Shown here piece after piece: positions 46,234-54,897 of a stretch of 64,000 bases of DNA (position 1 is its first letter; every line of letters begins with the position of its first letter). The position numbers were made by a program, and so were the translations under genes. The notes below the pieces were generated by a model. The model worked only from the letters and a program-made list of their open reading frames with translations, was not told the DNA's origin and did not search any database. The stretch spans positions 186,001-250,000 of the forward strand of contig NZ_FCNZ02000002.1 of the NCBI RefSeq assembly GCF_001544495.1. The letters are read 5' to 3'. The DNA comes from Caballeronia telluris (GTDB taxonomy: Bacteria; Pseudomonadota; Gammaproteobacteria; Burkholderiales; Burkholderiaceae).

Positions 46234-46249
46234 ATTGCCTATTGGCAAT
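46234..46249. promoter_or_regulatory. 16-bp palindrome, candidate operator
   Basis: ATTGCC-TATT-GGCAAT, touching the -35 of the rsxB promoter and about 145 bp upstream of the TetR-family gene. Confidence 0.45.
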
Positions 46250-46277
46250 TGGGATTGAAAGGGAATTGGTAGATAAT
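46249..46277 (+). promoter_or_regulatory. Candidate sigma-70 promoter of rsxB
   Basis: -35 TTGGGA (46249-46254), 17-bp spacer, -10 GATAAT (46272-46277), in a locally AT-rich stretch. Confidence 0.55.
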
Positions 46278-46421
46278 GGCGCCTTTAGCCCGAGCGCGGG
46301 AGCAAGAGCCCGCGCCGCTCCCCGCAGTGTCAACACGAACGCGAAGCTTGCGCGCCGATGCAAGTCGATACGCGTCGATCGCGGCAATGCATGTCGATGC
46401 CCTTTTGTTCCAGATGCGCCC

Positions 46422-47297
46422 ATGCGCGTGCGCCTGGCGACCGCCCCCAACGTGAACGTGACCGTAACCGCCCGAGAGACGCTCGCAGACCGCATCGAGG
46501 ATCTGCTGCCCCAGACGCAATGCACCAAGTGCGGGTATCCCGCGTGCCGGCCGTATGCCGAAGCCATTGCGGCGGGCGATGCGAACTATAACCAGTGCCC
46601 GCCGGGCGGAATCGAAGGCGTCGCGCGGCTCGCGCACCTGCTCGGCAAGCCGGTGATCGCGCTGAACCCGGAGAACGGCGTCGAGCGGCCGCGGCCGCTT
46701 GCCGTGATCGACGAGAACGTGTGCATCGGTTGCACGCTGTGCATGCAGGCGTGTCCCGTCGATGCGATCGTCGGCGCGGCCAAGCAAATGCACACGGTCA
46801 TCGAGGCGCTCTGTACCGGTTGCGACCTGTGCGTGCCGCCCTGCCCTGTCGACTGCATCGCGATGATCCCCGTCACCCTCGATGCAACGGGCTGGGATGC
46901 ATGGACGCAGGATCAGGCCGACGCCGCGCGCGAGCGTCACGACCGGCGTCTCGCGCGTCAGGCGCGCGAGCGCGAGGCAGCCGTTGCTCGCGCCGCCGCT
47001 CGGCAGGCGCAACGGCATGCCGAGCGCCCCGCATCGCACGCGCCAGACGATGCGCAGACGGCGCCGGCCGCCGCGCCCGCCGTCGCCGACGACCCCGAAG
47101 CCAAGAAACGCGCGATCATCCAGGCCGCGCTCGAACGGGCGCGCAAGAAGAAGGAAGAACTCGCGACGCTCGGCGCCGGGCCCAAGAATACCGAGCGCGT
47201 GAGCGCCGACGTGCAGGCGCAGATCGATGCCGCCGAAGAACGCCGGCGGCGCCTCGGTCTCGGCGGCGTCAGCGAGAAGAACGAATCCGACCACTGA
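46422..47297 (+). CDS. rsxB: Electron transport complex subunit RsxB, with C-terminal extension
   Basis: 291 residues from ATG 46422; no good ribosome-binding site is visible, so a nearby GTG could be used. RsxB/RnfB is an iron-sulphur protein of the membrane complex that keeps SoxR reduced. Three clusters: CTKCGYPAC ... C (34, 37, 42, 59), and two ferredoxin motifs [12 protein letters not shown] (101-112) and [12 protein letters not shown] (131-142). The N-terminal membrane anchor of E. coli RsxB is lacking, and from about 160 to 291 there is a charged, Ala/Arg-rich, probably coiled-coil tail. No rsxA/C/D/G/E genes are in the window. nth follows 11 bp later, recalling the E. coli rsx-nth operon. 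Confidence 0.9.
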   Translation: MRVRLATAPNVNVTVTARETLADRIEDLLPQTQCTKCGYPACRPYAEAIAAGDANYNQCPPGGIEGVARLAHLLGKPVIALNPENGVERPRPLAVIDENVCIGCTLCMQACPVDAIVGAAKQMHTVIEALCTGCDLCVPPCPVDCIAMIPVTLDATGWDAWTQDQADAARERHDRRLARQAREREAAVARAAARQAQRHAERPASHAPDDAQTAPAAAPAVADDPEAKKRAIIQAALERARKKKEELATLGAGPKNTERVSADVQAQIDAAEERRRRLGLGGVSEKNESDH

Positions 47298-47308
47298 CCG
47301 GGCGTGCG

Positions 47309-47953
47309 ATGAACGCGAACAAGCGCCGTGCCATCTTCGAGACGCTCAGGAGTCTCAACCCGCATCCGACGACCGAGCTGGAATACAGTTCGCCGTTCGA
47401 ACTGCTGATCGCGGTCCTCTTGTCGGCGCAAGCCACCGACGTCTCGGTGAACAAGGCGATGCGCCGGATGTTTCCCGTCGCGAACACGCCGGCGAAGGTG
47501 CTCGCGCTCGGCGAGGAAGGCGTCGCCGACTACATTCGCACGATCGGCCTCTATCGCACGAAGGCGAAGAACGTGATCGCGACGTGCCGCATTCTCATCG
47601 ACCAGTACGGCGGCGAGGTGCCCGACGACCGCGAGGCGCTCGAATCGCTGCCGGGCGTCGGCCGCAAGACCGCCAACGTGATCCTGAACACGGCGTTCGG
47701 CCATCCGACGATCGCCGTCGACACGCATATCTTCCGCGTCGCGAACCGCACCGGACTCGCGCCCGGCAAGGACGTGCGCGCGGTCGAAACGGCGCTCGAA
47801 AAGTTCGTGCCGAAGGAGTATTTGCACGACGCCCATCACTGGCTGATCCTGCACGGCCGCTATGTCTGCAAGGCGCGCACGCCCGAATGCTGGCATTGCG
47901 CGATCGAGCCGCTGTGTGAATTCCGTCCGAAGACGCCCGCGCCGGTGCTCTGA
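47309..47953 (+). CDS. nth: Endonuclease III (DNA glycosylase/AP lyase)
   Basis: 214 residues. Removes oxidised pyrimidines in base-excision repair. Helix-hairpin-helix LPGVGRKTANVIL (about 114-126) with the catalytic Lys, the catalytic Asp in VDTHIFRVANR (about 138-148), and the C-terminal 4Fe-4S cluster C-x6-C-x2-C-x5-C in VCKARTPECWHCAIEPLC. The ATG at 47309 lies 11 bp after rsxB, so the redox subunit and this Fe-S repair enzyme are very likely co-transcribed. Confidence 0.96.
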   Translation: MNANKRRAIFETLRSLNPHPTTELEYSSPFELLIAVLLSAQATDVSVNKAMRRMFPVANTPAKVLALGEEGVADYIRTIGLYRTKAKNVIATCRILIDQYGGEVPDDREALESLPGVGRKTANVILNTAFGHPTIAVDTHIFRVANRTGLAPGKDVRAVETALEKFVPKEYLHDAHHWLILHGRYVCKARTPECWHCAIEPLCEFRPKTPAPVL

Positions 47954-48010
47954 GCGAAGACTAGCGACGCGCCTTAAAATGGCGGTCTGAAACCTTAAAA
48001 CCCCTGCCGC

Positions 48011-48442
48011 ATGTTCAATCCCAGCCGCGACGAAGTCCGTCAATTCTTCACCGAGACCTGGCGCAAGCAGCGCGCGGGCGAAATCCTGACGCCGCTGGAA
48101 AGCATCGCCGCCGACTGGATCGTCGAGCATCCCGAATACCAGCAGGAACTCGCCGATCCCGACGCGAGCCAAGCCGACTATTCGCCCGAACGCGGCCAGA
48201 CGAATCCGTTCCTGCATCTGTCGATGCATCTCGCGATCAGCGAACAGTTGTCGATCGACCAGCCGCCGGGCATCCGGCGCGCGCACGAGAAACTCGTCGC
48301 GCGGGTCGGCTCGACGCACGACGCGCAGCACGCGATCATGGAATGCCTCGGCCAGATCATCTGGGATGCGCAGCGCACCGGCACGCCGCCCGACACCGAC
48401 GCCTATCTCGCGCTGATCGAGCGGCGCGCTTCGCGCGACTGA
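48011..48442 (+). CDS. DUF1841 family protein
   Basis: 143 residues, starting MFNPSRDEVRQFFTETWRKQRAG. Mostly helical with HLSMHLAISEQLSIDQPPG (about 69-87) and HDAQHAIMECLGQIIWDAQR near the C-terminus, the conserved stretches of the DUF1841 family. The several His and Glu residues in these helices could form a metal site, but function is unknown. No signal peptide. It lies 57 bp after nth and may be part of the same transcript; a long stem-loop follows. Confidence 0.88.
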   Translation: MFNPSRDEVRQFFTETWRKQRAGEILTPLESIAADWIVEHPEYQQELADPDASQADYSPERGQTNPFLHLSMHLAISEQLSIDQPPGIRRAHEKLVARVGSTHDAQHAIMECLGQIIWDAQRTGTPPDTDAYLALIERRASRD

Positions 48443-48464
48443 GGTTCACACGCCGGCGCCGTAA

Positions 48465-48497
48465 ACGACGACACCCCGCGATGCGGGGTGTCGTCGT
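48465..48497. terminator. Stem-loop between converging genes
   Basis: Perfect 15-bp stem (arm ACGACGACACCCCGC) with a GAT loop. On the minus strand it is followed by TTTAC, so it best serves as terminator of the cytochrome gene; there is no T-tract on the plus side. Confidence 0.75.
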
Positions 48498-48519
48498 CTG
48501 CAGCCGGGGAAAGACGCGC

Positions 48520-48897
48520 TTACTTCTTCAGCACGAGGCTGCCGTTCAGCGATTCGATGTAGGCCGCGAGGTCTTTCAGGTCGCTTTGCGACAGGTTCTG
48601 TACCTGTGCGGCCATGATCGCGTTGCTGCGGCCGAAGTTCGGATTGCCGTTGCCCATCTGGTACTGACGCAGCGCCCAGTAGACATAGGTCGCATGCTGG
48701 CCCGCGAGCTTCGGATATTCGCCGCTCACCGGCTGATTGAGGTTCGGGCCGTGGCAGGCCGCGCAATTGTGGCTGTCGGACAGCGCCTTGCCGTTGGCTG
48801 CATCGGCGGCGTGCGCCGCGTTCATCGATGCAATGCCGAAGAGCGCCGCCGCGCACGCTGCCTTGAACACTGCCTGAAGTGCCTTGGATGGCTTCAT
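48520..48897 (-). CDS. Class I cytochrome c, periplasmic
   Basis: 125 residues with a cleavable signal (to about AAHA-ADA, residue 30). Haem-binding CAACH (Cys45, Cys48, His49) and a distal Met in the AIMAAQVQNLS region. The C553/C4-like single domain ends with DLKDLAAYIESLNG. AGGAGA precedes the ATG. It follows a second cytochrome c gene by 58 bp on the same strand; the pair probably carries electrons between a dehydrogenase or bc1 complex and a terminal oxidase, but partners are not visible. Confidence 0.92.
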   Translation of the reverse strand: MKPSKALQAVFKAACAAALFGIASMNAAHAADAANGKALSDSHNCAACHGPNLNQPVSGEYPKLAGQHATYVYWALRQYQMGNGNPNFGRSNAIMAAQVQNLSQSDLKDLAAYIESLNGSLVLKK

Positions 48898-48955
48898 GAA
48901 TTCTCCTATCCCGCGAAATTGGATTGCCGAGTGACTGGCGCCTGAGGTGCGCGGA

Positions 48956-49321
48956 TCACTTGTCGGGATTGTTCTTCGAAGAGGGGGTTTGCGCGGCGTA
49001 ATACGCGGCGATGTCGGCGATGTCCTGATCGGTCAGCGTCGTGGCGATGGCGCGCATGGTGTCGAAGTGGCGGTCGCCCTTCTTGTACGCATGCAGCGCG
49101 TTCTCGATGTACCTGGCGTTCTGGCCGCCCAGCATCGGAACGTTGTAGACCTCGGGATACGCCGTGCGGTAACCCGGAATGCCGTGGCAACCGATGCACA
49201 TCGCCACCTTGCCCTCGGCCGCCTTCGCGTTGCCGACGACATCGGCCGATGCCTGGGTCGCGAAGCCGGCGAGGCCCGACAGCGCTGCGATCACGGCACA
49301 TTTGCCGATGAATTTGTTCAT
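48956..49321 (-). CDS. Class I cytochrome c, periplasmic (upstream partner)
   Basis: 121 residues with a signal peptide ending near QASA-DVV (about 26). Haem motif CIGCH (Cys42, Cys45, His46) and HGIPGYRTAYPEVYNVPMLGGQ, typical of c4/c553-like domains; the distal Met is probably in FDTMRAIATTL. DIADIAAYYAAQ is the C-terminal helix. It is the first gene of a two-cytochrome operon and divergent from the MoxR gene. Together the two single-haem proteins mirror the two halves of a dihaem cytochrome c4. Confidence 0.92.
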   Translation of the reverse strand: MNKFIGKCAVIAALSGLAGFATQASADVVGNAKAAEGKVAMCIGCHGIPGYRTAYPEVYNVPMLGGQNARYIENALHAYKKGDRHFDTMRAIATTLTDQDIADIAAYYAAQTPSSKNNPDK

Positions 49322-49654
49322 AGCTTCTCTAACCTAGCATGAGGGGAAATTCGACGCGCCCGCCGTCCGACCCGAGGCCCACGACCCACGCCGAGTTCAT
49401 CACAACCTTCTCGGGACTGTTGTTTGTTTCCAGGCCTTGATCTAGACCAAAAAAATCGCGCTAATTGTACCGCGCGACCTATCCTCCGTCCACAGAACGG
49501 GCGTACACGCGTGCTCGAGCCACCGCCCGCGGCGACGCACCGAAAGCGGCCCGCGAGCGTCCCGGACGGCGGCTCACAGGATAAGCGGCGGCTGTCAATG
49601 GCAACACCCCATCTGACTTATACTGGGTTTTTTTCTTCCACCGGACTCTTTGCC
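49322..49654. other. Divergent region cytochromes c / MoxR gene
   Basis: 333 bp with a TATACT (49619-49624) about 30 bp before the MoxR ATG but no well-spaced -35, and a run of T residues after it. The plus frame is open upstream of 49655 through an ATG at 49598; that extension is not part of the conserved MoxR protein. Confidence 0.45.
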
Positions 49655-50497
49655 ATGCGTTTCGAAGGCTCATCGCAATACGTCGCCACCGACGACCTCA
49701 AGCTCGCGGTCAACGCCGCGATGACGCTTCAACGCCCGCTGCTCATCAAGGGCGAGCCCGGAACCGGCAAGACGATGCTCGCCGAGGAAGTGGCGGCCGC
49801 GCTCGGCATGCCGCTTCTGCAATGGCACATCAAGTCGACGACGAAAGCGCAGCAGGGTCTCTACGAATACGATGCGGTCTCGCGCCTGCGCGACTCGCAA
49901 CTCGGCGACGAGCGCGTGAAGGAGATCCGCAATTACATCGTGAAGGGCGTGCTGTGGCAGGCGTTCGAGGCCGAAGAGAAGTCGGTGCTGCTGATCGACG
50001 AGATCGACAAGGCCGACATCGAATTCCCGAACGACCTTCTGCGCGAACTCGACCGCATGGAGTTCTACGTCTACGAGACGCATCAGCTCGTGAAGGCGTT
50101 GCATCGGCCGCTCGTCATCATCACGTCGAACAACGAAAAGGAATTGCCCGACGCGTTCCTGCGCCGCTGCTTCTTCCACTACATCAAGTTCCCGGAAGCG
50201 ACGACGATGAAGGAGATCGTCGAGGTGCATTTTCCGGGCATCAAGCAGGACCTGCTCGCCGCCGCGATGCAGAGCTTCTTCGAATTGCGCAACGTGTCGG
50301 GGCTGAAAAAGAAGCCGTCGACCTCCGAACTGCTCGACTGGCTCAAGCTTTTGCTTGCCGAGGACATCCCGCCGGACGCGCTGCGCTCGACCGACCAGAA
50401 GCAGGTCGTGCCGCCGCTGCATGGCGCGCTGCTGAAGAACGAACAGGACCTGCATCTCTTCGAGCGGCTCCTGTACATGAACCGCAATAACCGCTGA
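49655..50497 (+). CDS. MoxR-family AAA+ ATPase
   Basis: 280 residues starting MRFEGSSQYVATDDLK. MoxR ATPases act as chaperones or maturation factors, usually with a VWA-domain protein. Walker A GEPGTGKT (33-40), Walker B VLLIDEID (111-118), sensor 1 IITSNNEKELPDAF and arginine finger FLRRC, then the C-terminal lid. The match is to the small APE0892/RavA-like branch often paired with a CoxE-like VWA protein. Here a GNAT acetyltransferase gene (36 bp downstream) lies between it and the VWA gene, all on the plus strand. Confidence 0.93.
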   Translation: MRFEGSSQYVATDDLKLAVNAAMTLQRPLLIKGEPGTGKTMLAEEVAAALGMPLLQWHIKSTTKAQQGLYEYDAVSRLRDSQLGDERVKEIRNYIVKGVLWQAFEAEEKSVLLIDEIDKADIEFPNDLLRELDRMEFYVYETHQLVKALHRPLVIITSNNEKELPDAFLRRCFFHYIKFPEATTMKEIVEVHFPGIKQDLLAAAMQSFFELRNVSGLKKKPSTSELLDWLKLLLAEDIPPDALRSTDQKQVVPPLHGALLKNEQDLHLFERLLYMNRNNR

Positions 50498-50533
50498 GCG
50501 CCTTCCTTTTACTTCCTGAGAGAGTTTGAACGC

Positions 50534-51121
50534 ATGAGCCGCTGGATCGAACCCGTCACGCTGTCCGGAGAACACGTCAAGCTCGTTCCGATGTCGGTCG
50601 AGCACGAAGAGGCGCTTGCCGCCGCTGCCGCCGACGGCGAGCTGTGGAAGCTGTGGTACACGAGCGTGCCGGAGCCTGCGAGGACGCGCGCGTGGATCGA
50701 CGCCGCGCTCGCGATGCGCGACACGCAGGGCGCGCATCCGTTCGCCGTGATCGACGCGAAGACGGGCGACGTCGTCGGTTCGACGCGCTATTTCAATGTC
50801 GATGAAACGAACCGCCGGCTCGAAATCGGCCATACGTGGTACGCGAAACGCGTGCAGCGCACGGCGCTCAACACCGAAGCCAAGCTGCTCCTGCTCACGC
50901 ACGCGTTCGAAAAGCTGAACGCGATCGCCGTGGAATTCCGGACACATTTCATGAACCATCAGTCACGCGCCGCCATCGCGCGGCTCGGCGCGAAACAGGA
51001 CGGCATCCTGCGCAATCACCAGGTCAAGGATGGCGTGTTTCGCGATACGGTCGTGTTCTCGATCATCCAGTCGGAATGGCCTGCGGTGCGCACGCACCTC
51101 AAGTACCGGCTCGAAGGCTAA
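50534..51121 (+). CDS. GNAT N-acetyltransferase (RimJ/RimL-like)
   Basis: 195 residues. Family signature: GEHVKLVPMSVEHEEAL, FAVIDAKTGDVVGSTRYFNVD, LEIGHTWYAKRVQRTALNTEAKLLLLTHAFE and VEFRTHFMNHQSRAAIARLGAKQDG, the typical order of Acetyltransf_3 domains. Acetyl-CoA binding is expected around the R-V-Q-R-T-A segment. The acceptor is unknown: an N-terminal amino group of a protein or a small molecule are both possible. It is embedded between the MoxR ATPase and its likely VWA partner, so it may act on one of them. Confidence 0.88.
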   Translation: MSRWIEPVTLSGEHVKLVPMSVEHEEALAAAAADGELWKLWYTSVPEPARTRAWIDAALAMRDTQGAHPFAVIDAKTGDVVGSTRYFNVDETNRRLEIGHTWYAKRVQRTALNTEAKLLLLTHAFEKLNAIAVEFRTHFMNHQSRAAIARLGAKQDGILRNHQVKDGVFRDTVVFSIIQSEWPAVRTHLKYRLEG

Positions 51122-51138
51122 CCCGCGAGGTTCACGCC

Positions 51139-52314
51139 ATGCTGATCGACTTCTTCTACTCGTTGCGCGGCGCGAAGCTGCCGGTGTCGGTGAAGGAATA
51201 CCTGACGCTGCTCGAAGCGCTGAAGGCGCAGGTGATCGCGCCGTCGCTCGACGAGTTCTATTTCCTCGCGCGCATGACGCTCGTGAAGGACGAAAAGTAC
51301 TTCGACAAGTTCGATCAGGCGTTCGGCGCGTACTTCCACGGCGTGACGAAGATCGACGAAGCCGCGTTCGACGTGCCGCTCGACTGGCTGAAAAAGCGTC
51401 TCGAGCGCGACTTCACGCCCGAGGAGAAGAAGAAAATCGAGGCGCTCGGCGGCCTCGACAAGCTGATGGAGCGCCTGAAGGAGCTGTTCGAGGAGCAACA
51501 GGAGCGTCACGAAGGCGGCAGCAAGTGGATCGGCACGGGCGGCACGTCGCCGTTCGGGCACGGCGGCTACAACCCGGAAGGCATCCGCATCGGCGGGGAA
51601 ACGTCGGGCAATCGCACGGCGGTGAAAGTGTGGGACGAGCGTGCGTATCGCGATTACGACGACCAGGTCGAAATCGGCACGCGCAACATCAAGATCGCGC
51701 TCCGGCGCCTGCGCCGTTTCGCGCGCGAGGGCGCGGCCGAGGAGCTCGACCTGCCCGACACGATCCGCAGCACCGCCGCGAACGCCGGCTGGCTCGATCT
51801 CAAGATGGTGCCCGAGCGGCACAACAACGTGAAGGTGCTGATGCTGCTCGATGTCGGCGGCTCGATGGACGATCACATCAAGCGCGTCGAGGAACTGTTC
51901 TCGGCGGCGAAGGCCGAGTTCAAGCATCTGGAGTTCTTCTATTTCCACAACTGCGTCTACGACTACCTGTGGAAGAACAACCGTCGGCGTCACGGCGAGC
52001 GCACGCCGACCTTCGACGTGCTGCACAAGTTCACGGCGGACTACAAGCTGATCTTCGTCGGCGACGCGACGATGAGCCCCTACGAAGTGCTGCAGCCGGG
52101 CGGATCAGTGGAATACAACAACGCGGAAGCCGGCGCGGTGTGGCTGAGGCGTCTCGCGGACCAGTTCCCGCGTCACGCGTGGCTCAATCCCGAGCCGGAG
52201 CGGCTCTGGGAATACCGCCAGTCGATTTCCGTGATCCGGCAGGTCCTCGGCAACCGGATGTACGGCCTCACCATGGCCGGCCTCGAAGCCGCGATGCGGG
52301 CGCTGTCGAAGTAG
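51139..52314 (+). CDS. VWA-domain protein (CoxE-like), MoxR partner
   Basis: 391 residues from ATG 51139, beginning MLIDFFYSLRGAKLPVSVKEYL. The N-terminal helical half (about 1-220) includes the charged segment FTPEEKKKIEALGGLDKLMERLKELFEEQ. The VWA fold follows at about 232: VLMLLDVGGSMDDH has a MIDAS reading D-V-G-G-S (238-242), not the canonical DxSxS, and later GDATMSPYEV supplies the threonine/aspartate region. It lies 17 bp after the GNAT gene. MoxR/VWA pairs mature metal enzymes or large complexes, but no client gene is adjacent. Confidence 0.9.
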   Translation: MLIDFFYSLRGAKLPVSVKEYLTLLEALKAQVIAPSLDEFYFLARMTLVKDEKYFDKFDQAFGAYFHGVTKIDEAAFDVPLDWLKKRLERDFTPEEKKKIEALGGLDKLMERLKELFEEQQERHEGGSKWIGTGGTSPFGHGGYNPEGIRIGGETSGNRTAVKVWDERAYRDYDDQVEIGTRNIKIALRRLRRFAREGAAEELDLPDTIRSTAANAGWLDLKMVPERHNNVKVLMLLDVGGSMDDHIKRVEELFSAAKAEFKHLEFFYFHNCVYDYLWKNNRRRHGERTPTFDVLHKFTADYKLIFVGDATMSPYEVLQPGGSVEYNNAEAGAVWLRRLADQFPRHAWLNPEPERLWEYRQSISVIRQVLGNRMYGLTMAGLEAAMRALSK

Positions 52315-52385
52315 ACCGGACGTTGCCGGCGCGCGCCGCGAACGCGTAACATCGCGCTTTCGCCGCTTCGCATCGATCCCGACGC

Positions 52386-53591
52386 ATGAATCCGCCGCCG
52401 AACGCCCCTGCCCTCGCGCCGCAACCGCTGCGCCCTTTCTCCGATAGTTCGCTTTCCGCGTTCGTCGCCGGTTTCGTCGCGATGATGACGGGCTACACCA
52501 GTTCGCTCGTGCTGATGTTCCAGGCGGGCCGCGCCGCGCATCTCACCGACGCCCAGATTTCCTCGTGGATCTGGGCGCTTTCGATCGGCATGGCGCTCTG
52601 CACGATCGGCCTGTCGCTGCGGTTTCGCGCGCCCATCGTGATCGCATGGTCGACGCCCGGCGCGGCGCTGCTCGTCACGTCGCTGCCGAACGTCACGTAT
52701 TCCGAGGCGATCGGCGCCTTCGTCGTCTGCGCGGTGCTGCTGACGGTCGCCGGCTTCTCCGGCCTCTTCGACACGCTGATGAGGAGAATTCCCGCCGGCA
52801 TCGCCTCGGCGCTGCTCGCGGGCATCCTGTTCGAGATCGGCATCGAGATTTTCCGCGCGGCGCAGTTCCAGACGGCGCTCGTCCTCGCGATGTTCTTCGC
52901 CTACTTGCTCGCGAAACGCCTCGCGCCGCGCTATGCGATTCCCGCGACGCTCGTCGCCGGCATCTCGGTCGCGGGCGCGCTCGGACTGCTCGATTTCAGC
53001 CGTTTCCACGTCGCGCTCGCGCATCCCGTCTTCACGATGCCGTCCTTTTCGCTCGGGGCCACGATCAGCATCGGCATTCCGCTTTTCGTCGTCGCGATGG
53101 CGTCGCAGAACGTGCCGGGCGTCGCCGTGCTGCGCGCCGACGGTTATTCGACGCCCGCCGCCCCGCTGATCGCGACGACCGGCCTCGCGTCGCTCGTGCT
53201 CGCGCCGTTCGGCTCGCACGGCGTGAATCTCGCGGCGATCACGGCGGCGATCTGCACCGGCCCCGAAGCCCACGAGGACCGTGACCGGCGCTACATGGCG
53301 GCCGTCTGGTGCGGCATTTTCTATCTGCTCGCGGGCCTATTCGGCGCAACGATCGCCGCGCTGTTCGCGGCGTTTCCGAAGGCGCTGGTCGTCTCGGTGG
53401 CCGCGCTCGCGCTCTTCGGCTCGATCATGAGCGGCCTCGCCAACGCGATGCACGACGCGCGACAGCGGGAAGCGGCGCTCGTCACGTTCATGGTGACGGC
53501 CTCGGGCCTGACGCTGGCTTCGATCGGTCCGGCGTTCTGGGGACTGGTCGCGGGCGTCGTCACGCAGGTCGTACTGAACGCGCGGCGCTGA
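52386..53591 (+). CDS. BenE-family benzoate/aromatic transporter
   Basis: 401 residues, about eleven to twelve transmembrane helices. BenE members are inner-membrane symporters for benzoate or related acids. Conserved stretches include FVAGFVAMMTGYTSSLVLMFQAG (about 23-45), WSTPGAALL (about 88-96), IPLFVVAMASQNVPGVAVLRADGY (about 231-254) and GSHGVNLAAITAAICTGPEAHED (about 278-300). No catabolic benzoate genes are near it, so the substrate is unproven. It follows the VWA gene by 71 bp and has no clear terminator. Confidence 0.92.
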   Translation: MNPPPNAPALAPQPLRPFSDSSLSAFVAGFVAMMTGYTSSLVLMFQAGRAAHLTDAQISSWIWALSIGMALCTIGLSLRFRAPIVIAWSTPGAALLVTSLPNVTYSEAIGAFVVCAVLLTVAGFSGLFDTLMRRIPAGIASALLAGILFEIGIEIFRAAQFQTALVLAMFFAYLLAKRLAPRYAIPATLVAGISVAGALGLLDFSRFHVALAHPVFTMPSFSLGATISIGIPLFVVAMASQNVPGVAVLRADGYSTPAAPLIATTGLASLVLAPFGSHGVNLAAITAAICTGPEAHEDRDRRYMAAVWCGIFYLLAGLFGATIAALFAAFPKALVVSVAALALFGSIMSGLANAMHDARQREAALVTFMVTASGLTLASIGPAFWGLVAGVVTQVVLNARR

Positions 53592-53906
53592 TTTTCCCGC
53601 GCGCCGCACCCTCGGAACGCTCCGAAATCCTGTTCCGCCCCGAAATCCTCACACGTTGAACGCCTATTGCGAGGACGTGTCGAACGGGCGTGCTCCGCAG
53701 GGTCTCTGCGCGAACGGTGCGCGCGGGTCTAGAATGAGTGACGAAAGGTGACAGGTGAAGTGACAGAAGGACACCGAGGGGCGAGCCGCCGGCCCGCAGG
53801 GCGCGGGCGGCATCGCAGATGATGTTCAACGCGGACACACGCTGAACGCGCGCACGCTGCGCGGGCATCCGCAACTTTGACAAGGCGCTAGCGCCGACGA
53901 CCCGAT
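53592..53906. other. Region upstream of tal
   Basis: 315 bp. A TAGAAT at 53740-53745 is a possible -10, followed by three GTGAC repeats (53748, 53758, 53770). No convincing coding sequence. Confidence 0.45.
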
Positions 53907-54860
53907 ATGACTACCGCTCTCGACCAGCTCAAGCAATACACCACCGTCGTCGCCGATACGGGCGACTTCCAGCAACTCGAACAGTTCAAGCCGCGCGACG
54001 CGACGACCAACCCGTCGCTGATCCTGAAGGCCGTGCAGAAGGACGACTACAAGCCGCTGCTCGAGAAGACCGTCAAGGAACACGCGGGCAAGCCGGTCGG
54101 CCAGATCATCGACCGTCTGCTGATCGCGTTCGGCACGGAAATCCTCAAGATCATCCCGGGCCGCGTGTCGACCGAAGTCGATGCGCGCCTCTCGTTCGAC
54201 ACGAAGGCGTCGATCGACAAGGGCCACGAACTCATCAAGCTCTACGAAGACGCCGGCATCAAGCGCGAGCGCGTGCTGATCAAGCTCGCCTCCACTTGGG
54301 AAGGCGTGCGCGCGGCGGAAGTACTGCAAAAGGAAGGCATCAACTGCAACATGACGCTGCTGTTCGCCCCCGCGCAGGCAGTCGCCGCCGCCGACGCCGG
54401 CGCGAAGCTGATTTCGCCGTTCGTCGGCCGCATCTACGACTGGTACAAGAAGTCGGCGGGCGCCGAATGGGACGAGGTGAAAAACGGCGGCGCGAACGAT
54501 CCGGGCGTGCAGTCGGTGCGCAAGATCTATGCGTACTACAAGAAGTTCGGCTACAACACGGAAGTGATGGGCGCGAGCTTCCGCACGGTCAGCCAGATCA
54601 CCGAACTCGCCGGCTGCGACCTGCTCACGATCAGCCCCGACCTCTTGAAGAAGCTCGCCGAGAGCAACGACAAGATCGAGCGCAAGCTCTCGCCGGAAGC
54701 GGTGAAGAACGACCCGATCGAAAAGATCGCCGTCGATGAACCGAGCTTCCGCTTCGCCCTCAACGACGACGCAATGGCGACCGAAAAGCTCGCGGAAGGC
54801 ATCCGCAACTTCGCCGCCGATGCGATCAAGCTCGAAAAGGTGATCGCGGCGCTGCAGTAA
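53907..54860 (+). CDS. tal: Transaldolase
   Basis: 317 residues. Moves the dihydroxyacetone unit between sedoheptulose-7-P and glyceraldehyde-3-P in the pentose-phosphate pathway. Schiff-base Lys126 in [12 protein letters not shown], with DATTNPSLI near the N-terminus (31-39), the classical TalAB signature, and [14 protein letters not shown] (about 167-180) in the barrel. Full length. Upstream is a 315-bp non-coding region; a long stem-loop follows before the converging FUSC gene. Confidence 0.97.
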   Translation: MTTALDQLKQYTTVVADTGDFQQLEQFKPRDATTNPSLILKAVQKDDYKPLLEKTVKEHAGKPVGQIIDRLLIAFGTEILKIIPGRVSTEVDARLSFDTKASIDKGHELIKLYEDAGIKRERVLIKLASTWEGVRAAEVLQKEGINCNMTLLFAPAQAVAAADAGAKLISPFVGRIYDWYKKSAGAEWDEVKNGGANDPGVQSVRKIYAYYKKFGYNTEVMGASFRTVSQITELAGCDLLTISPDLLKKLAESNDKIERKLSPEAVKNDPIEKIAVDEPSFRFALNDDAMATEKLAEGIRNFAADAIKLEKVIAALQ

Positions 54861-54897
54861 GGTTTTCGCGGGGCGTCCCGCCCTGCTGCCGTCCATC

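Larger units (their letters stand above)
46089..46421. other. Divergent regulatory region TetR gene / rsxB
   Basis: 333 bp with a 16-bp palindrome (46234-46249) and a sigma-70-like promoter (46249-46277) facing rsxB. The plus frame is open here, but I take the ATG at 46422 as the rsxB start. Confidence 0.5.

Noticed and set aside
46242..46421. N-terminal extension of RsxB by 60 residues
   Set aside because: It would start upstream of the best -10 element (46272-46277) and the added sequence is unlike a membrane anchor.
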